This document shows positions 29,701 through 41,300 of a stretch of 64,000 nt of DNA, piece by piece. The position numbers were made by a program, and so were the translations under genes. Origin of the DNA: Pipra filicauda (taxonomy: Eukaryota; Chordata; Aves; Passeriformes; Pipridae); assembly GCF_003945595.2 (NCBI RefSeq), contig NW_024104532.1:2045501-2109500 (forward strand). Reading direction: 5' to 3'. The notes beneath the pieces were generated by a model. That model was not told where the DNA came from and did not search any database. It saw nothing but the letters and a program-made list of their open reading frames with translations. The first letter of the stretch is position 1; every line of letters begins with the position of its first letter.

Positions 29701-32700
29701 GAAATCCTGTTATCAACATCTGCACATCTCAGTGAAAATAATGCCAACAAAACAATTTACTCATTACAGGGGTACTGCCAAAAACAGCTGTTTCTTGAAT
29801 TTTTAAATGCATAACAGATTGGGCACTCAAAGTATAAATAATCCAAGAACTGAGTTCCTTACAGAGATTTGCAGTATTATCTGACCAAGTAAAATAGACT
29901 TTTGGTTCTAGTTCTGCCATATGATTCAGAGGCTGTTTCTACAAGACAACATAGCTAATGATTAGAGCTCTGGGACTAACAGCAAGCATGGAGATCTTCC
30001 AGGGAAGTGGAAAAGAACACAGAAGTGGAACCATAAAAATATAAAAAGCCACAATGTATTCTAAATCACTAGGACAAACTGCCATGCTGTCATGAGGCTG
30101 GTACTCAGAGCCAAAAATTTTAAGCATCTCCTTTCAAGAAGACTGCTAGTGGCTTCCTTTTATTTTAAATAAGAAGTGATGTGGGTTGCCAAAAAGAAAT
30201 ACCAGCTTTATATAGAAAAGTTACCTGAAAGTATACACATGCTGAGAAAGCTGCTTAGTAAATGCCTACAGCACTAAGGGAACAGTACTGGAATCGGCAG
30301 CCTCGAGTTGGAAAATGAAAAAAGGATGTGTTGGATTTTGAGCACAGCACACTCTGCCTCCTTCTGTGTCCACCAACTGCAGCATGAACTGCATTTTATC
30401 CAAAAAGAAAATGAGAGGACATAAGTAATTATTTTAAGAAATGAAGACCAAGTCCACGTCATAAAATTGCATTTGGTTAAAAATAGCTACAGTTTAAAAT
30501 AAAATAGTAACACTCAGAAAATAGTTCTACTACCCATTTATCTAAATGGTGTTGGCAGGAGAGAGACAGAAGACATGGGACAGCAAACCCAGAGATGCTG
30601 AACCTGAGCAGCACCTCATCTTTGTATGCATTAACTGCATTTACACATTTACTCATATCCTCTTCTCACGTTTTAGGAAATTTGTTTCTGTAATGAACCA
30701 GCTTCTTTCTTCTCACACTGAAGCTTCACTTGGCACCTCTTACTGTGTTTGTACCAAGGTACCATATCTTTCCTCTTAGAAGGGAACACAAGAAAGCAAT
30801 GCAAACAAAAGATCTTCTACTTAAAGCACAAGAGCTTAAAGAACAGCGAGCAGACCAAAGTGTGCAGTCAGCAAACACCCAAGGCAGGAAGTTGAGGAGG
30901 TTCTCCTCCCTCAAGCCCCTTGGTAAAGGCAGCATTCAGAACAAGGAGCTCACACCTAGCAAGTGATGTGACCAGCAGATTAAGGTATTAACCACACAGT
31001 TCAAGAAACTGATTACAAACAGGGTTGTGACAGATGTCACACCTTCCACCTATTCCAAATATTTAAATAGTTTCCTTACCTTTTTTTTCCCCTGAGAGTT
31101 TTTTTTTTTTGCCACGACAAATACAGTTTGGGATAGAAAACTTCTCTATTTTTACTCTTAAGTAAGAAAAACCCTGTATTTAGTGCAGTTCTGTGTCCCT
31201 AGCATGACAGTGACATAAATTCCAAGTCTGACTAATTACAGGTTAAGCTCATGACTCTTCTTTTTCCATCCAGCTCAGAGTATTTACCAGTTAGCACAAA
31301 CAGTATCGCTTTGCCCTTCACAGGAGGAAATTATGTGGTTTCAACTGTTTCCACTTTCTTCATCAAAGGAATAAAAAAAGAAGTATCTGTTTTCTCAGAG
31401 CTACTCTACAGCACAGAAGAAAACACAGAAACAGTGTCAGTCTACCCTACATAGAGGTTTGAGATAAAAGCCATTTTTGTTAGCACAGATCTTTCATGAA
31501 CAACAGGCTACTTTAAATTTATACAAAATTATTTCAACAAAATCTTAGTGAAACCACATTATACCTACAACAGTTGTGGTCAAAAAAATTGGTTTGCTTT
31601 TTAAGCTTCTTTCGCCCCGATCTGTGTATGAGGTAACAGACAGAATATCAACTGTCAGAATTATATCTGGTTATACCGCCCAACTGCACACGTTATCACA
31701 CTCTACTCCTCAGCCCGTCTGGATGGGTTACCAAAACAACTAAATAGGATGACTTGGAGTACTTGGGAGAGAGTCCTGGGACTGTAGTGTCATTGACCAG
31801 ACACTCCTGAACACTCCAGGAAGAACTACAGAATGCTCACAGATAATATTTGAAAATAAGGCAAATAATTCAGGTTTTTTTCAATAGTCTTAGAAGAAAA
31901 GAGAAAAATATATGTGCATGTACACATTTTAGTGTATTTAAACAGGCCAGGTTTTAGAACCAAACCTTCCATGTCACTCCTTTCAGAGGGCAAAAGAATT
32001 TTTCCTATTTTAAATATAATTTCTGACTGTATAGCACCCGTACGTGCACGTAAATTTTGGCTGCAATCCCATTTTAACCAATTCTTGCCTGTTTTTACAG
32101 ATAGCCAGTAGAAATAGCAAACTAAAAGCAATTTCATTCAAAGCATCTCTAGTAATTTTAAATTAAGTTTTCAATGTCGTCTGGCAAGTCTTCCGTAAGA
32201 TGTACCAAAAATATTTCCAGAACTGGGTTTGATCAACCAAGTTTTAAGTTTGAGGCAACCCTGTGACCAACAAGCACAAATTTCCATGTACGTAGAACAA
32301 AAATTTTTCTGCCAGAGACATTCCAAAATTGTTTAAATAAGTTTGATATTTGTCTTTTTAAACAGACTTAAACCTAGGAAAGTTTTCACAAGTGAAAAAC
32401 AATTTTCATGGTAATTCTATAAGGTAATTCATATGCAGGAAAACAGTATTATAAAATAAAACAACAGAACACAAACTTTATCCACCAGTGCACATTGAAG
32501 ACTAACGCAGGCCTTTCACACCTGCCTAAACAGTAACCACAGTGCCATCTGACAAAGTTCATAAACAAAATTACTTTGCAATTAATCTTACATTCACCAA
32601 TTCTAACCAGAACTTTATCTCTTCTGTTTGCATTGCTTTGCTTTATGCATCTTTAGTTACATTTCATGCAGCTGAACTTGCTGTTGAGCAGTTATCAGGA

Positions 32701-35340
32701 CTGAATATTTTCCTCCACTAAAGCAGATAAGGGCTGTTTCGTGGAAAGATATGAAAGGGAAAAGTTGTTTCAAAGAACAAATTGCATCCTACAGGCTTTT
32801 ATTATACTCCCAGTAGTGTTAACTGGAATGTGAATAACACTGTAAAATACATCACTTCATTTAATGCATTAAAACGGAAAAGATACTCCTGTAACCCCCA
32901 GTTCTGAGCAAGCTTCCAACTCTGCCTCCTTAGTTCCAGGAAAAGGTTCACTATATCAAGATTGGTAGAGTTTATTAATTTTTATAGCTCTCTAATCAAA
33001 TTGTTCCTTGTGCATCTGCTTGAGATAGATGCACCCAATTTCCTCAGCTGCTGGAAGGACTTCTACGAGACAGTATCTTACACTGCCTATATGGGAAATT
33101 CAGTGATTGTTTGATATTGCAAAGCTGCCACAGCTTTTGCTGATACTGTGTTTCCTAACTGCAAATATGAACAGAGGATTTTTTTCCTAAATAAAACAGA
33201 TTAGCATGTTGAAACACATCGACAGTAAATTGTTATTTAAATTATACAGTGGCAGTTAATTTTCCCCAACGTATCTTCAAAGAAGCTTAATTCCCCAAAC
33301 TAGTGGAAAAGTACTTTGTTTTCCTTACAAATCCAATTTATATATTTTGATATGTCATTTTAATTAATGTTATACTGTAAACTGAAGCAACTAAATTTAT
33401 ATAAAATGTCATGTAGGCATGCAAATTGATTTAGCCCTGACTTACCCTGACAAAGCTTATAAAAAAAAAACCAAAAAAACCACCAACCAAGGGATTGAAA
33501 CAAATCAATTTTATTTGAAAAGTACCAGCAAAGTTTTGTCACTAAAAGCTGTCTGAAAATCTTTTAAAACAGGCAACTCTTTTGACAATTTAGAAGCTCT
33601 TCTTGCTCAGCAACTACCAGGTAGAAAAGTACAGATACTCAGTATCATAAAAGCAAAAGTAAAAGAACTGCTGAGTGATTGTGCACCAGCACAAAAGCAT
33701 TCCTTGTATGAGAAGCAAAATAAGAATCCACTGATTTAGTACTAAAATAGCATTTAGGTAAGAAATACTTTGGTAACAATACTCACCCTCTCTGTAGCAC
33801 TTTCTGCTGGTGTATCTCAACGTACTTCAGTGAGGGCAAGATTATCAAATGACTGTAAAGATGGGCTACGTGACAGCTGGAAATTACCCACTGACATCTT
33901 GAAAACCTACTGCACAACTGCTGGTTCTGTATTAGAATCTGATCTGAGAAACTGATTCCTCAAAGGTACATGTGCTTATACAAGTGCATGGGAAAGCCAG
34001 CTGTAGTTACATGTCACCTGGTCCTGTGTCACATTCCAGCACCAAAGATGTCCTCTCCCATAGACACAGGAAAAGGGCACAGGACTGTGACACCAACTTT
34101 TAGCACTGCAAGTACATTGTAATCCCAGCACAAGTATAGTGCAGTCATAACAAAGAAAGCTGCACATATTTTTAATGCAGTAAATAATTTGCAGACATTT
34201 AATAGATTAAAAAAAAGAGAAGTCATATGCACAACACTTGTGCAGTCAGGATTGAAATCAGGACATGCTACTTCAAAAACCCACAGTTCTCTAACTACTT
34301 AACTAGAGTGTGTTTCCTTTAGCTGATTGCAGGGCACCTTTATCCTCCAAACTCATCTACAAGGAAGAAACACTGCAGAGTGGGAAGATTATATGCTATC
34401 CATTTCTCTCCAAGCCAGGCAGTGTTCAAGCAGATGCTCACTGACTATCAACCTCAACAGCCTGAATCCAATCTCTAATTAACCCCATGTGCAGATGAAT
34501 CACACTCTCACCTGGAGAGCAGGTCCCAGAACATCAATCCTTTCATCTCCTAAAAACACACATTTAGCATTCCAGAGCTAGACTTTCAGGCCAAGGTTCA
34601 AACCTCAGCTGCCTGAGCTGAGTTAATAATTTTATCCATTTATCTGCAACACAAGGACTTGCTACCTACTCGAATCCACTCACAGCACACAGATGGCTCA
34701 TAAGGTTGAAAACTGAAATGACAGATCTGTGCAGCAGATGAAAGCTAAATGTCTGGTGCTGTGGTTAGTCCAAACCAGGCCACCTTTTCCCTAGTCCCTT
34801 GTTTAATGCCAGTAATGTTATAATACTTCTTGTCTGCACAGCATGTCACAGCAGCTTCCTCATCAGTCAGACACAGGCCAAAGTCACCGTGCTATTCTTT
34901 CAGGGCCTCAGCTGTGTTTCCAAACACCAGATTTACTCTATTTATGTGTCAAGGCTAAATAGCAGAGTTCAGTAGAAAACCCTGGACAGGATTTCTTTAT
35001 TGCTAACATAAACTGTTCCTTAGGCAGAACTGTAATGAATATATTAGCATTGTTATCAATACATTAGCATGCTATTACCAAATTCTTAAAATTCTTTTAT
35101 TAAGGAAAAGGGTATTTAGTACAGTGGTGTTTTCTCTTTAATAGATGTATACTTACCCACATAATGCATATTAAGGGCCAAGTACTTGTACTGGAAGAGA
35201 GGGTTGTTGTGCAGGCTACTTCTTTGGATCTGCTGGAAGAATGAGCTGACATCCCATCTGTACAAGACATCCAACAGCATGATGCTCGGGACCCTCAGGG
35301 CCACGTTTAATACTGCCTCCAACTTCTCCTTTGCAGCCAT
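536..35340 (-). CDS. RNF145: RNF145, ER membrane E3 ubiquitin ligase (5' eight coding exons; C-terminus off window)
   Basis: Eight minus-strand exons join in consistent phase to give 423 codons from ATG 35338-35340, closely matching vertebrate RNF145 residues 1-423 of about 663. The protein is a multi-pass ER membrane ubiquitin ligase of the TRC8-N family. In mammals it binds INSIG proteins and ubiquitinates HMG-CoA reductase under sterol load; it is also reported as an LXR-induced regulator of SREBP processing. The sequence shows many hydrophobic segments and the YLYF motif (residues 81-84, exon 3), reported as needed for INSIG binding. The RING finger and C-terminal tail are not in the window because the next exon lies left of position 1. 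Splice sites are all GT-AG, and no frameshift or stop is seen. The family and reading frame are certain; function is transferred from mammals. Confidence 0.97.
684..2552 (-). other. RNF145: RNF145 intron 8
   Basis: Ordinary intronic sequence. Short open frames on both strands near 1,480-1,820 overlap each other and have no splice support or recognisable protein. No repeat family was recognised. Confidence 0.8.
2553..2735 (-). CDS. RNF145: RNF145 coding exon 8
   Basis: 183 bp, residues about 314-374. The acceptor CTGCAG precedes 2735 and the donor GTAAGA starts at 2552. It carries the first base of codon-split Arg313 at its start and AA of Lys374 at its end. It encodes two long hydrophobic segments (around [11 protein letters not shown] and [10 protein letters not shown]), likely transmembrane helices. 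Confidence 0.96.
2736..4008 (-). other. RNF145: RNF145 intron 7
   Basis: Ordinary intronic sequence with no recognised repeat or gene. The polypyrimidine-rich 3,021-3,308 stretch is open on the plus strand but looks like chance. Confidence 0.8.
4009..4149 (-). CDS. RNF145: RNF145 coding exon 7
   Basis: 141 bp, residues about 266-313. The acceptor (TCCCTCCCAG) ends at 4150 and the donor GTAAGT starts at 4008. It encodes [11 protein letters not shown] followed by a strongly hydrophobic span, then the loop [17 protein letters not shown]. Phases match both neighbouring exons. Confidence 0.96.
4150..6236 (-). other. RNF145: RNF145 intron 6
   Basis: No gene seen. Positions 4,360-4,960 are richer in GC than the surroundings and open on both strands, but no splice-consistent or recognisable protein is present. 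Confidence 0.8.
6237..6412 (-). CDS. RNF145: RNF145 coding exon 6
   Basis: 176 bp, residues 208-266. It starts in phase 0 with V-V-E-V-Y-G-L-L after TTGCCCAG and ends with the AG of Ser266 before donor GTAATT at 6236. It encodes a long hydrophobic block ([16 protein letters not shown]) and a polar stretch [11 protein letters not shown], likely a loop between spans. Confidence 0.96.
8335..8559 (+). mobile_element. CR1 LINE 3' fragment
   Basis: Carries the typical CR1 3' end: TTGGATATTAGAAAAAATTT, then CACTGGAACAGGCTGCC, the GGAGGGATTTAAAAGA-type segment and the terminal TCTATGATTCCATGG. 5'-truncated as usual for CR1. It lies antisense to RNF145 in intron 5. Confidence 0.9.
9504..9537. repeat. 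(CA)n microsatellite
   Basis: About 17 CA units with one T interruption at 9,520. It lies some 95 bp downstream of the exon 5 donor in the direction of RNF145 transcription. Likely length-polymorphic. Confidence 0.95.
9631..9866 (-). CDS. RNF145: RNF145 coding exon 5
   Basis: 236 bp, residues 129-207, the largest coding exon here. The acceptor GTTTCCAG precedes 9866 and the donor GTAAGA starts at 9630. It encodes [10 protein letters not shown], then [17 protein letters not shown] and the [10 protein letters not shown] segment. It forms the core of the multi-span sterol-sensing-like region. Confidence 0.96.
9867..14647 (-). other. RNF145: RNF145 intron 4
   Basis: 4.8 kb of intronic sequence without a recognised repeat or gene. 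Short open frames on both strands have no splice-site support. Confidence 0.75.
14648..14739 (-). CDS. RNF145: RNF145 coding exon 4
   Basis: 92 bp, residues about 98-129. The acceptor TCTTTTTAG ends at 14740 and the donor GTAAGT starts at 14647. It encodes the loop [20 protein letters not shown] and then the start of a hydrophobic span. The first base completes the Arg codon begun in exon 3. Confidence 0.95.
16699..16735. repeat. Short tandem doublet, period 20
   Basis: The segment around CATCAAGTTTCTTCTA occurs twice with a 20-bp period. It is intronic and has no evident function. Confidence 0.8.
18020..18545 (+). repeat. 5' LTR of the intronic retrovirus
   Basis: Direct-repeat partner of 20,890-21,415. 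From 18,040 onward the two copies differ at three substitutions and one single-base indel over about 506 bp; the first 20 bases are less alike. ATTAAA at 18,485-18,490 could serve as a polyadenylation signal. The 3' edge is set by the PBS-like TGG at 18,546. The LTR carries a chance 67-codon open frame. Confidence 0.9.
18546..18563 (+). other. Retroviral primer-binding site (putative)
   Basis: TGGTGACCTAGATGGGAC follows directly on the 5' LTR and starts with the TGG expected opposite a tRNA 3' CCA. The matching tRNA was not identified. The first eight bases resemble the tRNA-Trp-type site, but the rest does not. Confidence 0.5.
19027..19194 (+). pseudogene. Gag-like or leader open frame fragment in the retrovirus
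   Basis: A 55-codon frame with a W-P-Y-I-T motif and a G-G-G-P-R turn resembles the N-terminal part of a retroviral Gag but is too short to assign. A pyrimidine tract (18,982-19,010) and CAG (19,011-19,013) lie just upstream and look like a splice acceptor, so it could instead be a spliced leader exon. It ends in a stop long before any capsid region. Confidence 0.4.
19359..20858 (+). pseudogene. Degenerate retroviral env
   Basis: Three open segments in different frames: 19,359-19,670 with a signal-peptide-like hydrophobic start, 19,933-20,334 with cysteine-rich surface-unit sequence, and 20,631-20,858 with a membrane-anchor stretch (around [11 protein letters not shown]) and a short basic tail. 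Frameshifts and in-frame stops separate them, so no envelope protein can be made. Related sequence continues in another frame after 20,280. Assignment rests on the anchor, cysteine spacing and position next to the 3' LTR. Confidence 0.7.
20890..21415 (+). repeat. 3' LTR of the intronic retrovirus
   Basis: Near-identical copy of the 5' LTR preceded by a purine-rich ATGGGAGGA tract (20,880-20,888). Similarity with the 5' copy stops at 21,416, where host sequence begins with CTCTAACAAGG. Confidence 0.9.
23801..23909 (-). CDS. RNF145: RNF145 coding exon 3, carries the YLYF motif
   Basis: 109 bp, residues 62-98. The acceptor TTTTGTTGCAG precedes 23909 and the donor GTAAGA starts at 23800. It encodes two hydrophobic stretches separated by L-P-R-Q-H. 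The YLYF motif, residues 81-84, lies at 23842-23853; in mammals this motif in the second membrane span mediates sterol-dependent INSIG binding. The exon was missed by simple ORF calling because it is only 109 bp and has no internal ATG. Confidence 0.95.
25559..25974 (+). mobile_element. CR1 LINE 3' fragment
   Basis: Shows the CR1 order: CTGGAGCACCTCTCCTTTGG, GGGGCTGTTCAGCCTGGAGA, the TGGAACAAGCTGACCAGAAAG-like segment, and the 3' end CCCAACCCAAACCATTCTAT. It is 5'-truncated and older-looking than the copy at 51 kb. It is antisense to RNF145. Confidence 0.93.
26748..26777 (+). repeat. A30 homopolymer
   Basis: Thirty consecutive A residues. No coding or SINE-like body is recognised upstream, so it may be a simple repeat rather than a retrocopy tail. 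The length is prone to sequencing error. Confidence 0.9.
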
Positions 35341-35370
35341 TCTCCTCCCTTTCTGTGAATTGGCAGCAGA
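35157..35370 (-). CDS. RNF145: RNF145 exon 2 with the start codon
   Basis: 214 bp. The acceptor CTATTTACAG ends at 35371. Thirty untranslated bases precede ATG 35338-35340 (GAGAATGG, A at -3), and 184 coding bases follow, for residues 1-61 and part of 62. The N-terminus [18 protein letters not shown] matches vertebrate RNF145. The donor GTAAGT starts at 35156. The 30 bases upstream of the ATG are open in the same frame, so an N-terminally extended form is formally possible. Confidence 0.96.
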
Positions 35371-38300
35371 CTGTAAATAGCACAAGAGAGAGAAGAGTAA
35401 TCAGATCAATCCCACTGTACAAACAGCCATTAGGCTTTGTGATAGTATGAATGGGGCTTCCTGTGTGGCCACAAACGACTGAATGAATCAACTGAGTTAA
35501 ACTCAAATCCAAACAGGACAGCTTCTATTTTTGCTATATAAAGGTCAATTTGCTAGCAGTTTTTCCACAGTGATACTGTAAAATGGGGGAGAGGGCAGAT
35601 TAATGACATGAAAGTGGTCCAAGGGTGTGCACTAAACAAACCTTCGTTCTTATTTGCACTAATGTAGCATCCAAGAGCTCAGCCAAAAGGCCCCAATGTA
35701 CTCGATACTACATAAACATTAACATGATCAGCACTAAACTGCAAATACTCTGTAAGCTTTAGAAATCAAACACTTGTGTCCATTTACTTTAGCACTATTT
35801 CTGTGCCTCTGAAATTAAAAAATCACTGATTAAAAGAGTCCTTAAAACATTTTAGATTCATTTCCTCAATGTAAATTGAAATAATTGTCCAATACCTCAG
35901 TTTTTAAAAAAATCATTTACAGCCTTCATTAACCTCTACGAATTTATCTGTGGAATCTGAGGGCTGTGTGTTTGGAGATTAGCACCAATAATGCAACTTT
36001 TCTACTCATTTTAATGTAATTCACCACAAGGAATCATACAAACAAAAGACCATATTCCTCTCACTCCCAAATACTAGAAGGTAATTAATTTTGGAGTTTG
36101 TCATCAGATAAGATGGATGGTGCAAAACAGTGAAGGGCACTTTTCTTTTTAAAACAGAAACAAATGCTAGTCCACAACAGCACCTAAAAGTCAACAAAAG
36201 AAGAGCAAAAGGATCCATTTCCACATCCTGTCACCTAAGACTAACAGCAGTTCCTAAACGAAATATGCTGGTTTTACCATACACCACCTGCCCATCCCAG
36301 GAACATGATTCACCCCAGGCTGAGTTTGTGAGCACCAGTAACAGACACAATATTAGAGAAGCACAGTTGAAGTGTTCAAGGCCAAGGTGGGGATGACCCA
36401 GCAAAGTTTTATCCACAAGAAGCCATTCAAAGGAAAATCACCTGCAGCACAATCAACACCCCGATGAGGTTCAGATTTAAAAAAAGGCTCCCAACCCAAT
36501 TATTAGGGGGCCAATTGGAAAAAAAGTGCATCCTGACCAAAGAAACAGAAAAATCTGCACTTGAACTGCACTTTAATTTAAATAAAGTTTTACAGGACTT
36601 TTTTCATATTGTCCCTGTGTAACCTATAAAAGTTTTTGCAGTTGTGCAAGTTTTACACCTCAACTCAACATGGAAGTATAGCATTAAGTGAAACCATGCA
36701 AATATACAGGAACAAAAAAACCAACCCCACTCACACACACACAATCCTCATGTGAGGTTTTATTTGTGTTATCATGTCCTAGGCACTACCACAAACTGCT
36801 TATGTGCACACGTTCAGCCACATTCACACCTGTCAAGGCACGAGGACATAAAATTAATTCAGCTCAAGAAGTCAGGACAGATCAAAACTGAGATATGGCT
36901 CAATAAACCTCAGCTTGCAGGGCTGCTGTTGCCACTGTCTAGCCCTCAGTCTGACTTTTCAAGTTATGTAAATGCTGACACTTTTTACAGAGCTCTTGCA
37001 ACAGCTCTACAAACCCCAAGGGCAGCACATCCTTCCCCTCGCACAGGAAGCGTCTTCTCACTACATGGGGCACCCCACACACCACCAGCATTTCACAATG
37101 CTGCTCAAAACATGCTGAAAGGTTTGCCAGAAGACTACAAATATTTAGAATGAACAATCAAAACTATCACCCAAGCAGCTACCTCAGAATCCAAGCATTC
37201 AGCATTTCATGCCAATAAAAGATGGGAGTTTAAAGGGATGGTATTGTACAAACAAAATTGGGAGTTACACAGATTATACAAAGAGTTACAAGAAATATCA
37301 GGGCACACAGCTTAAATAATTCATATGAGAATATTTTAAAATGTCTTGGAATTTTTCAGATTTTCTATTTTGCCAAGCCCGTAAATTTAATTAAAACTTT
37401 GAAATTAAGCTGTCTTCTGGTTTTTTGCTGGAATCCTTTTCCAAGTAGATCAGGACAAGGGTGGGCAGGGACTGACTGACAGGTTTTCACTCTGTCACAA
37501 AAATACCCATGTAAAGTGACAATAAGCACCTGATTCCAAATGACATTCTCAAAACTGTCAAACCTTTTCCAGTCATCAACAACAACCAAACATGTAGGAC
37601 AAGAAGGAAATTTTCACTTGTTTTCACTTTCCTAATTACTCTAAAACCAGAATCCCACGGACAACTTCTCTTAATACTGAAAGTTAACCGAGGGTTAGCA
37701 CGTTCAAATTAAGCTGAATAATTCTACCTCCAAAGCTCTTACACACAAACTCAGGGAACTAAAAAGTGCAGCATTTAGATTATCTAAGAAAACAATCTAA
37801 ATTTCAAATGCTGTTAAAACAAAAGCAAAACAAACTTTGAAAACCACATCATGTCACAAGGGATGGACTGCGAGGGGCAGCCACTGCAGCTCCACAGCAT
37901 CTTCTGTCACTGACTGACAAACCATCCAATACTAATAAGAAACCCTTTAAAATGAACTCCACTAGAAATGTGGATGTGTTAAATAAAGCCTCAGTTGTAA
38001 TGGCTGCCAAGTTCTAACAGAATGTAATACAGGCAAGCAACAACGTCCATTGCTCTAAGCTCATTATATTGTAAAGAGCTCTCACAATACATTATTTTGA
38101 TTGGTGTAAAAACAAACAAAAAAACCGACCAAACATTAAACCTCTAAAACCCTCAGATAAATGATGATGACATGAGTTGCTGGATGTTCAGAGGTTAAGG
38201 AAAAAAAAATAGGTCACTTGTTGTACAAAGACAAAAAATGGACTTGGAAGTAACTTGTGTTTCAAAATTTTTTTCCCATGATTTCAAACATCTCCCTGTT

Positions 38301-41300
38301 CCAAATCAGAAGAAAGAGAACAGTCTTAGGAAAGATTGTCATGGTTTAACCCCAGCCAGCAGCTAATACCACACAGCCACTCACTCACCATCACCTCTCC
38401 CAGTGGGATGGAGAGGCTAATCAGGAAAAAGGGTAAAACCCTTGGACTGAGATGAGAACAGCATAATAATTAAAATAAAATAAAATAATGATGATGGTAA
38501 CAACTGTAATGAAAGGGAGACAACAAACAAAAACAAACAACCAACCACCAAAACAAACATAAACAAAACTAGATAAACAAACAAAAACACAACTAAAAAA
38601 GAGTGGAATAAAGCCCAAGAGAAACAAGTGATGCACAATACCATTGCTCACCACCCACTGACTGATGCCCAGCCTGTCCCTGAGCAGCCATCGGTGGCTC
38701 CCAGCCCATTCCCCCCAGTTTATATGCTGGACACGATGTTCTATGGTATGGAATATCCCTTTGGCCAGTTCCTCCCAGCTTCTTGCACACCTGGTCACTG
38801 TCAGAGCACAGGAAACTGAGGAGTCCTTGATTTATAGTGAGCACTGCTTGGCACCAAAGAACCATCAGTGTGTTCTCAATGTAGTTCTCATATTAAATCC
38901 AAAGCTCAGCACTGCACCAGCCACTAGGAAGAAACTCAATCACAGCCAAAACCAGGACCAAGAACTTCAGACTTCACACCTTAAGTTGTGCTGTTTGACC
39001 AAAACAAGCTTTTAAAAATTTCCCATCAAAACTGTTTGGTCATTTTTGTTTTCTAACAAGGATTTTTCAAAAGTCCCTCCCTCACCTGACACACCCATTT
39101 TGTCAAAAGCATATTCCTGGTTAGCTTTAAAGAAAACAGTAGAATTAGCAAAAACCAATTTAAAAAAAAAAAAAAAGGACTATCCTTAGTCTGTCCCAGC
39201 TCATTCTATCAGCAGAAGAGATCACCTTGAGTGTGCTCACATGACACGTACCCCCTCAAAGATAACACATATTTTCCCTTTGACAGAATTTTCTTTCTGA
39301 AGTTTTGTCATGACATAAAATTTCAGCTGAAGCTGTGAATTCTGCCACTTAAACCAGTGTAGCTGTTGTTTCTGCAGCAACATAAATATAAATCTATCAC
39401 ATCACAGGCAGAAAATACACCCTGGTAAAAAGCAGTACATGAGGCCACAGAAAACCTGCATCCATTTATCCAAGCAGGTATAAAATTACATCAACAGAGC
39501 AGAGTTTCTGCATTTAGGAAAGCATTAATCATGAAGTTAATTAAGAGTTACAGAAATACGCTGGAATATCTGCAAATTTAAGAGTTATTCTAATGCTATT
39601 GCCATCAAAAATCACCATAGAAAGAGACAGTAATTCCAGACAAGATCAGAACTTCAAAACCAAACTTGTTCCTGCAACGTTCAGCCTCACATCTGTGAAC
39701 AAGATGCTCATTCTCCTACCATATTACAACCTAAAACACTTGGCAAGATTGGCTAAAAACCAAAAGAGACAATTTCAACTTCTGTTTCTCACATCTATGA
39801 AATTTTAGTTACTTTTTATATGTCTCTGTTGACAAGCTGACTTTGGTCTGTAGTCTAGTTTCCACTTTGGATTATTTTTCAGTAATACATTCTGGAACCA
39901 AAAATATCACCAGGAAAAGCTTTTGTTTTCCTGTCAGGTAAACTTTGCTAGACAGACTTTGAAGAGGAAAAAAAAAATAAACCCAACACAAAATCTACAA
40001 CTCGTACCTGTAGCTAAGGAAGAGTTCAGTGTAAGAGCACAAATACTAAAATTAGACCCACAGTTGAGTGGTACCCATTCACTCCCCAGAACCACTCCTT
40101 CTTTATGCTGTCCTGGTCTGGGGAGCAAAAAGAATTTGAAGTTCAGAAAAAAGCCATTCTTCAGAGACATAGATCTTTATGTCATCATTTTGGGAGGGAG
40201 AAAAAAAGAGGAGCAAATGGAAGGAACAGGACGAAAAGGCTTGTCAGATATGCACTCAGAAAAGAATTTCCCTGTGTGAGTCTGCAGAAGAAAAACCCCA
40301 AACCTAGAACTCAGAGTATGTGAGTCACCAATCCATCAAAAGAGCTGTTTCCCATGCAGATAGAGGCAAAGAAGGAAAAGACGTCTTGCTCCCATACAAT
40401 TCAAACTGGCTAACAAGGACAGCACTTGAAAATTTCTGCTGAGAAGGCCAGATCCAGCGAGATACCAAGTGTACTAATAAAGCAGTGAAACACCGCAGAC
40501 GTGCACAGCAACACTGGCATTGGCAGCCAGTCACCGCTTCCAATAATATTCAGGTCTTGCAGATCACTACAACAGTTCAGTCATTTCAAATAATAACCAG
40601 AGAGTATTTAGCCTTCAATTTAAAGGTTTAGAAAGAGTTGGTCAGCAAACAGACAGCTTGATCTTGCTATGTAAGCAGTTAACAAGAACAAACAAATTTT
40701 TTTTTCTCTCTTTTTGTTTCCCATCTGGTCTGACAACACAGATTGCTATAGAGCTGCTGCAGTGGTGTAACTGGAGAACTGGTATTTCTACCTAGAAAAC
40801 ACAGTAATTCCTACATTCCTACTCACTCAAGACTCATTCAGTTGTGAACTGGGGCACAGCTAAGGTTAACCATTCCAAACAAATACAGAACATATTTTGC
40901 AAAAACCAAATATTACTGCGAAACAAATTAGGTCAACCTCTTATCTGTTCATAGGAACTTCAGTGAACATGCATTCATGTTAAAGGCATACTGAAAAAGG
41001 ACAAAAACAACGAGAGAAGAGAAGGTTAACTGCAGAGAATAATAAAATAATCTATATTTCCAACTTTCATTAAATCTAGCAAGTTTCATATGAGCGAGAA
41101 GAAAACCAGTTCAGGAAAATGAAGATACATATCATAGAGCTGTGAAATTTTCCTCAAAGATTTATTTCTCGAGTACATTTATACACTATGAACAGTTTCA
41201 GCCCACTCTCAATTATACAGCAAATGCATTATATTATTTATGGGCAGCCTGTAAAACATCCTGTGTCTTTTAGTTTTCATAATGAGCAGGTAAGACCAGG

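Larger units (their letters stand above)
23910..35156 (-). other. RNF145: RNF145 intron 2
   Basis: 11.2 kb intron, the longest in the window. It contains a CR1 copy (25,559-25,974) and a 30-base A tract (26,748-26,777). No other repeat family, RNA gene or splice-supported exon is recognised. Many short open frames occur on both strands and look like chance. Confidence 0.75.
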
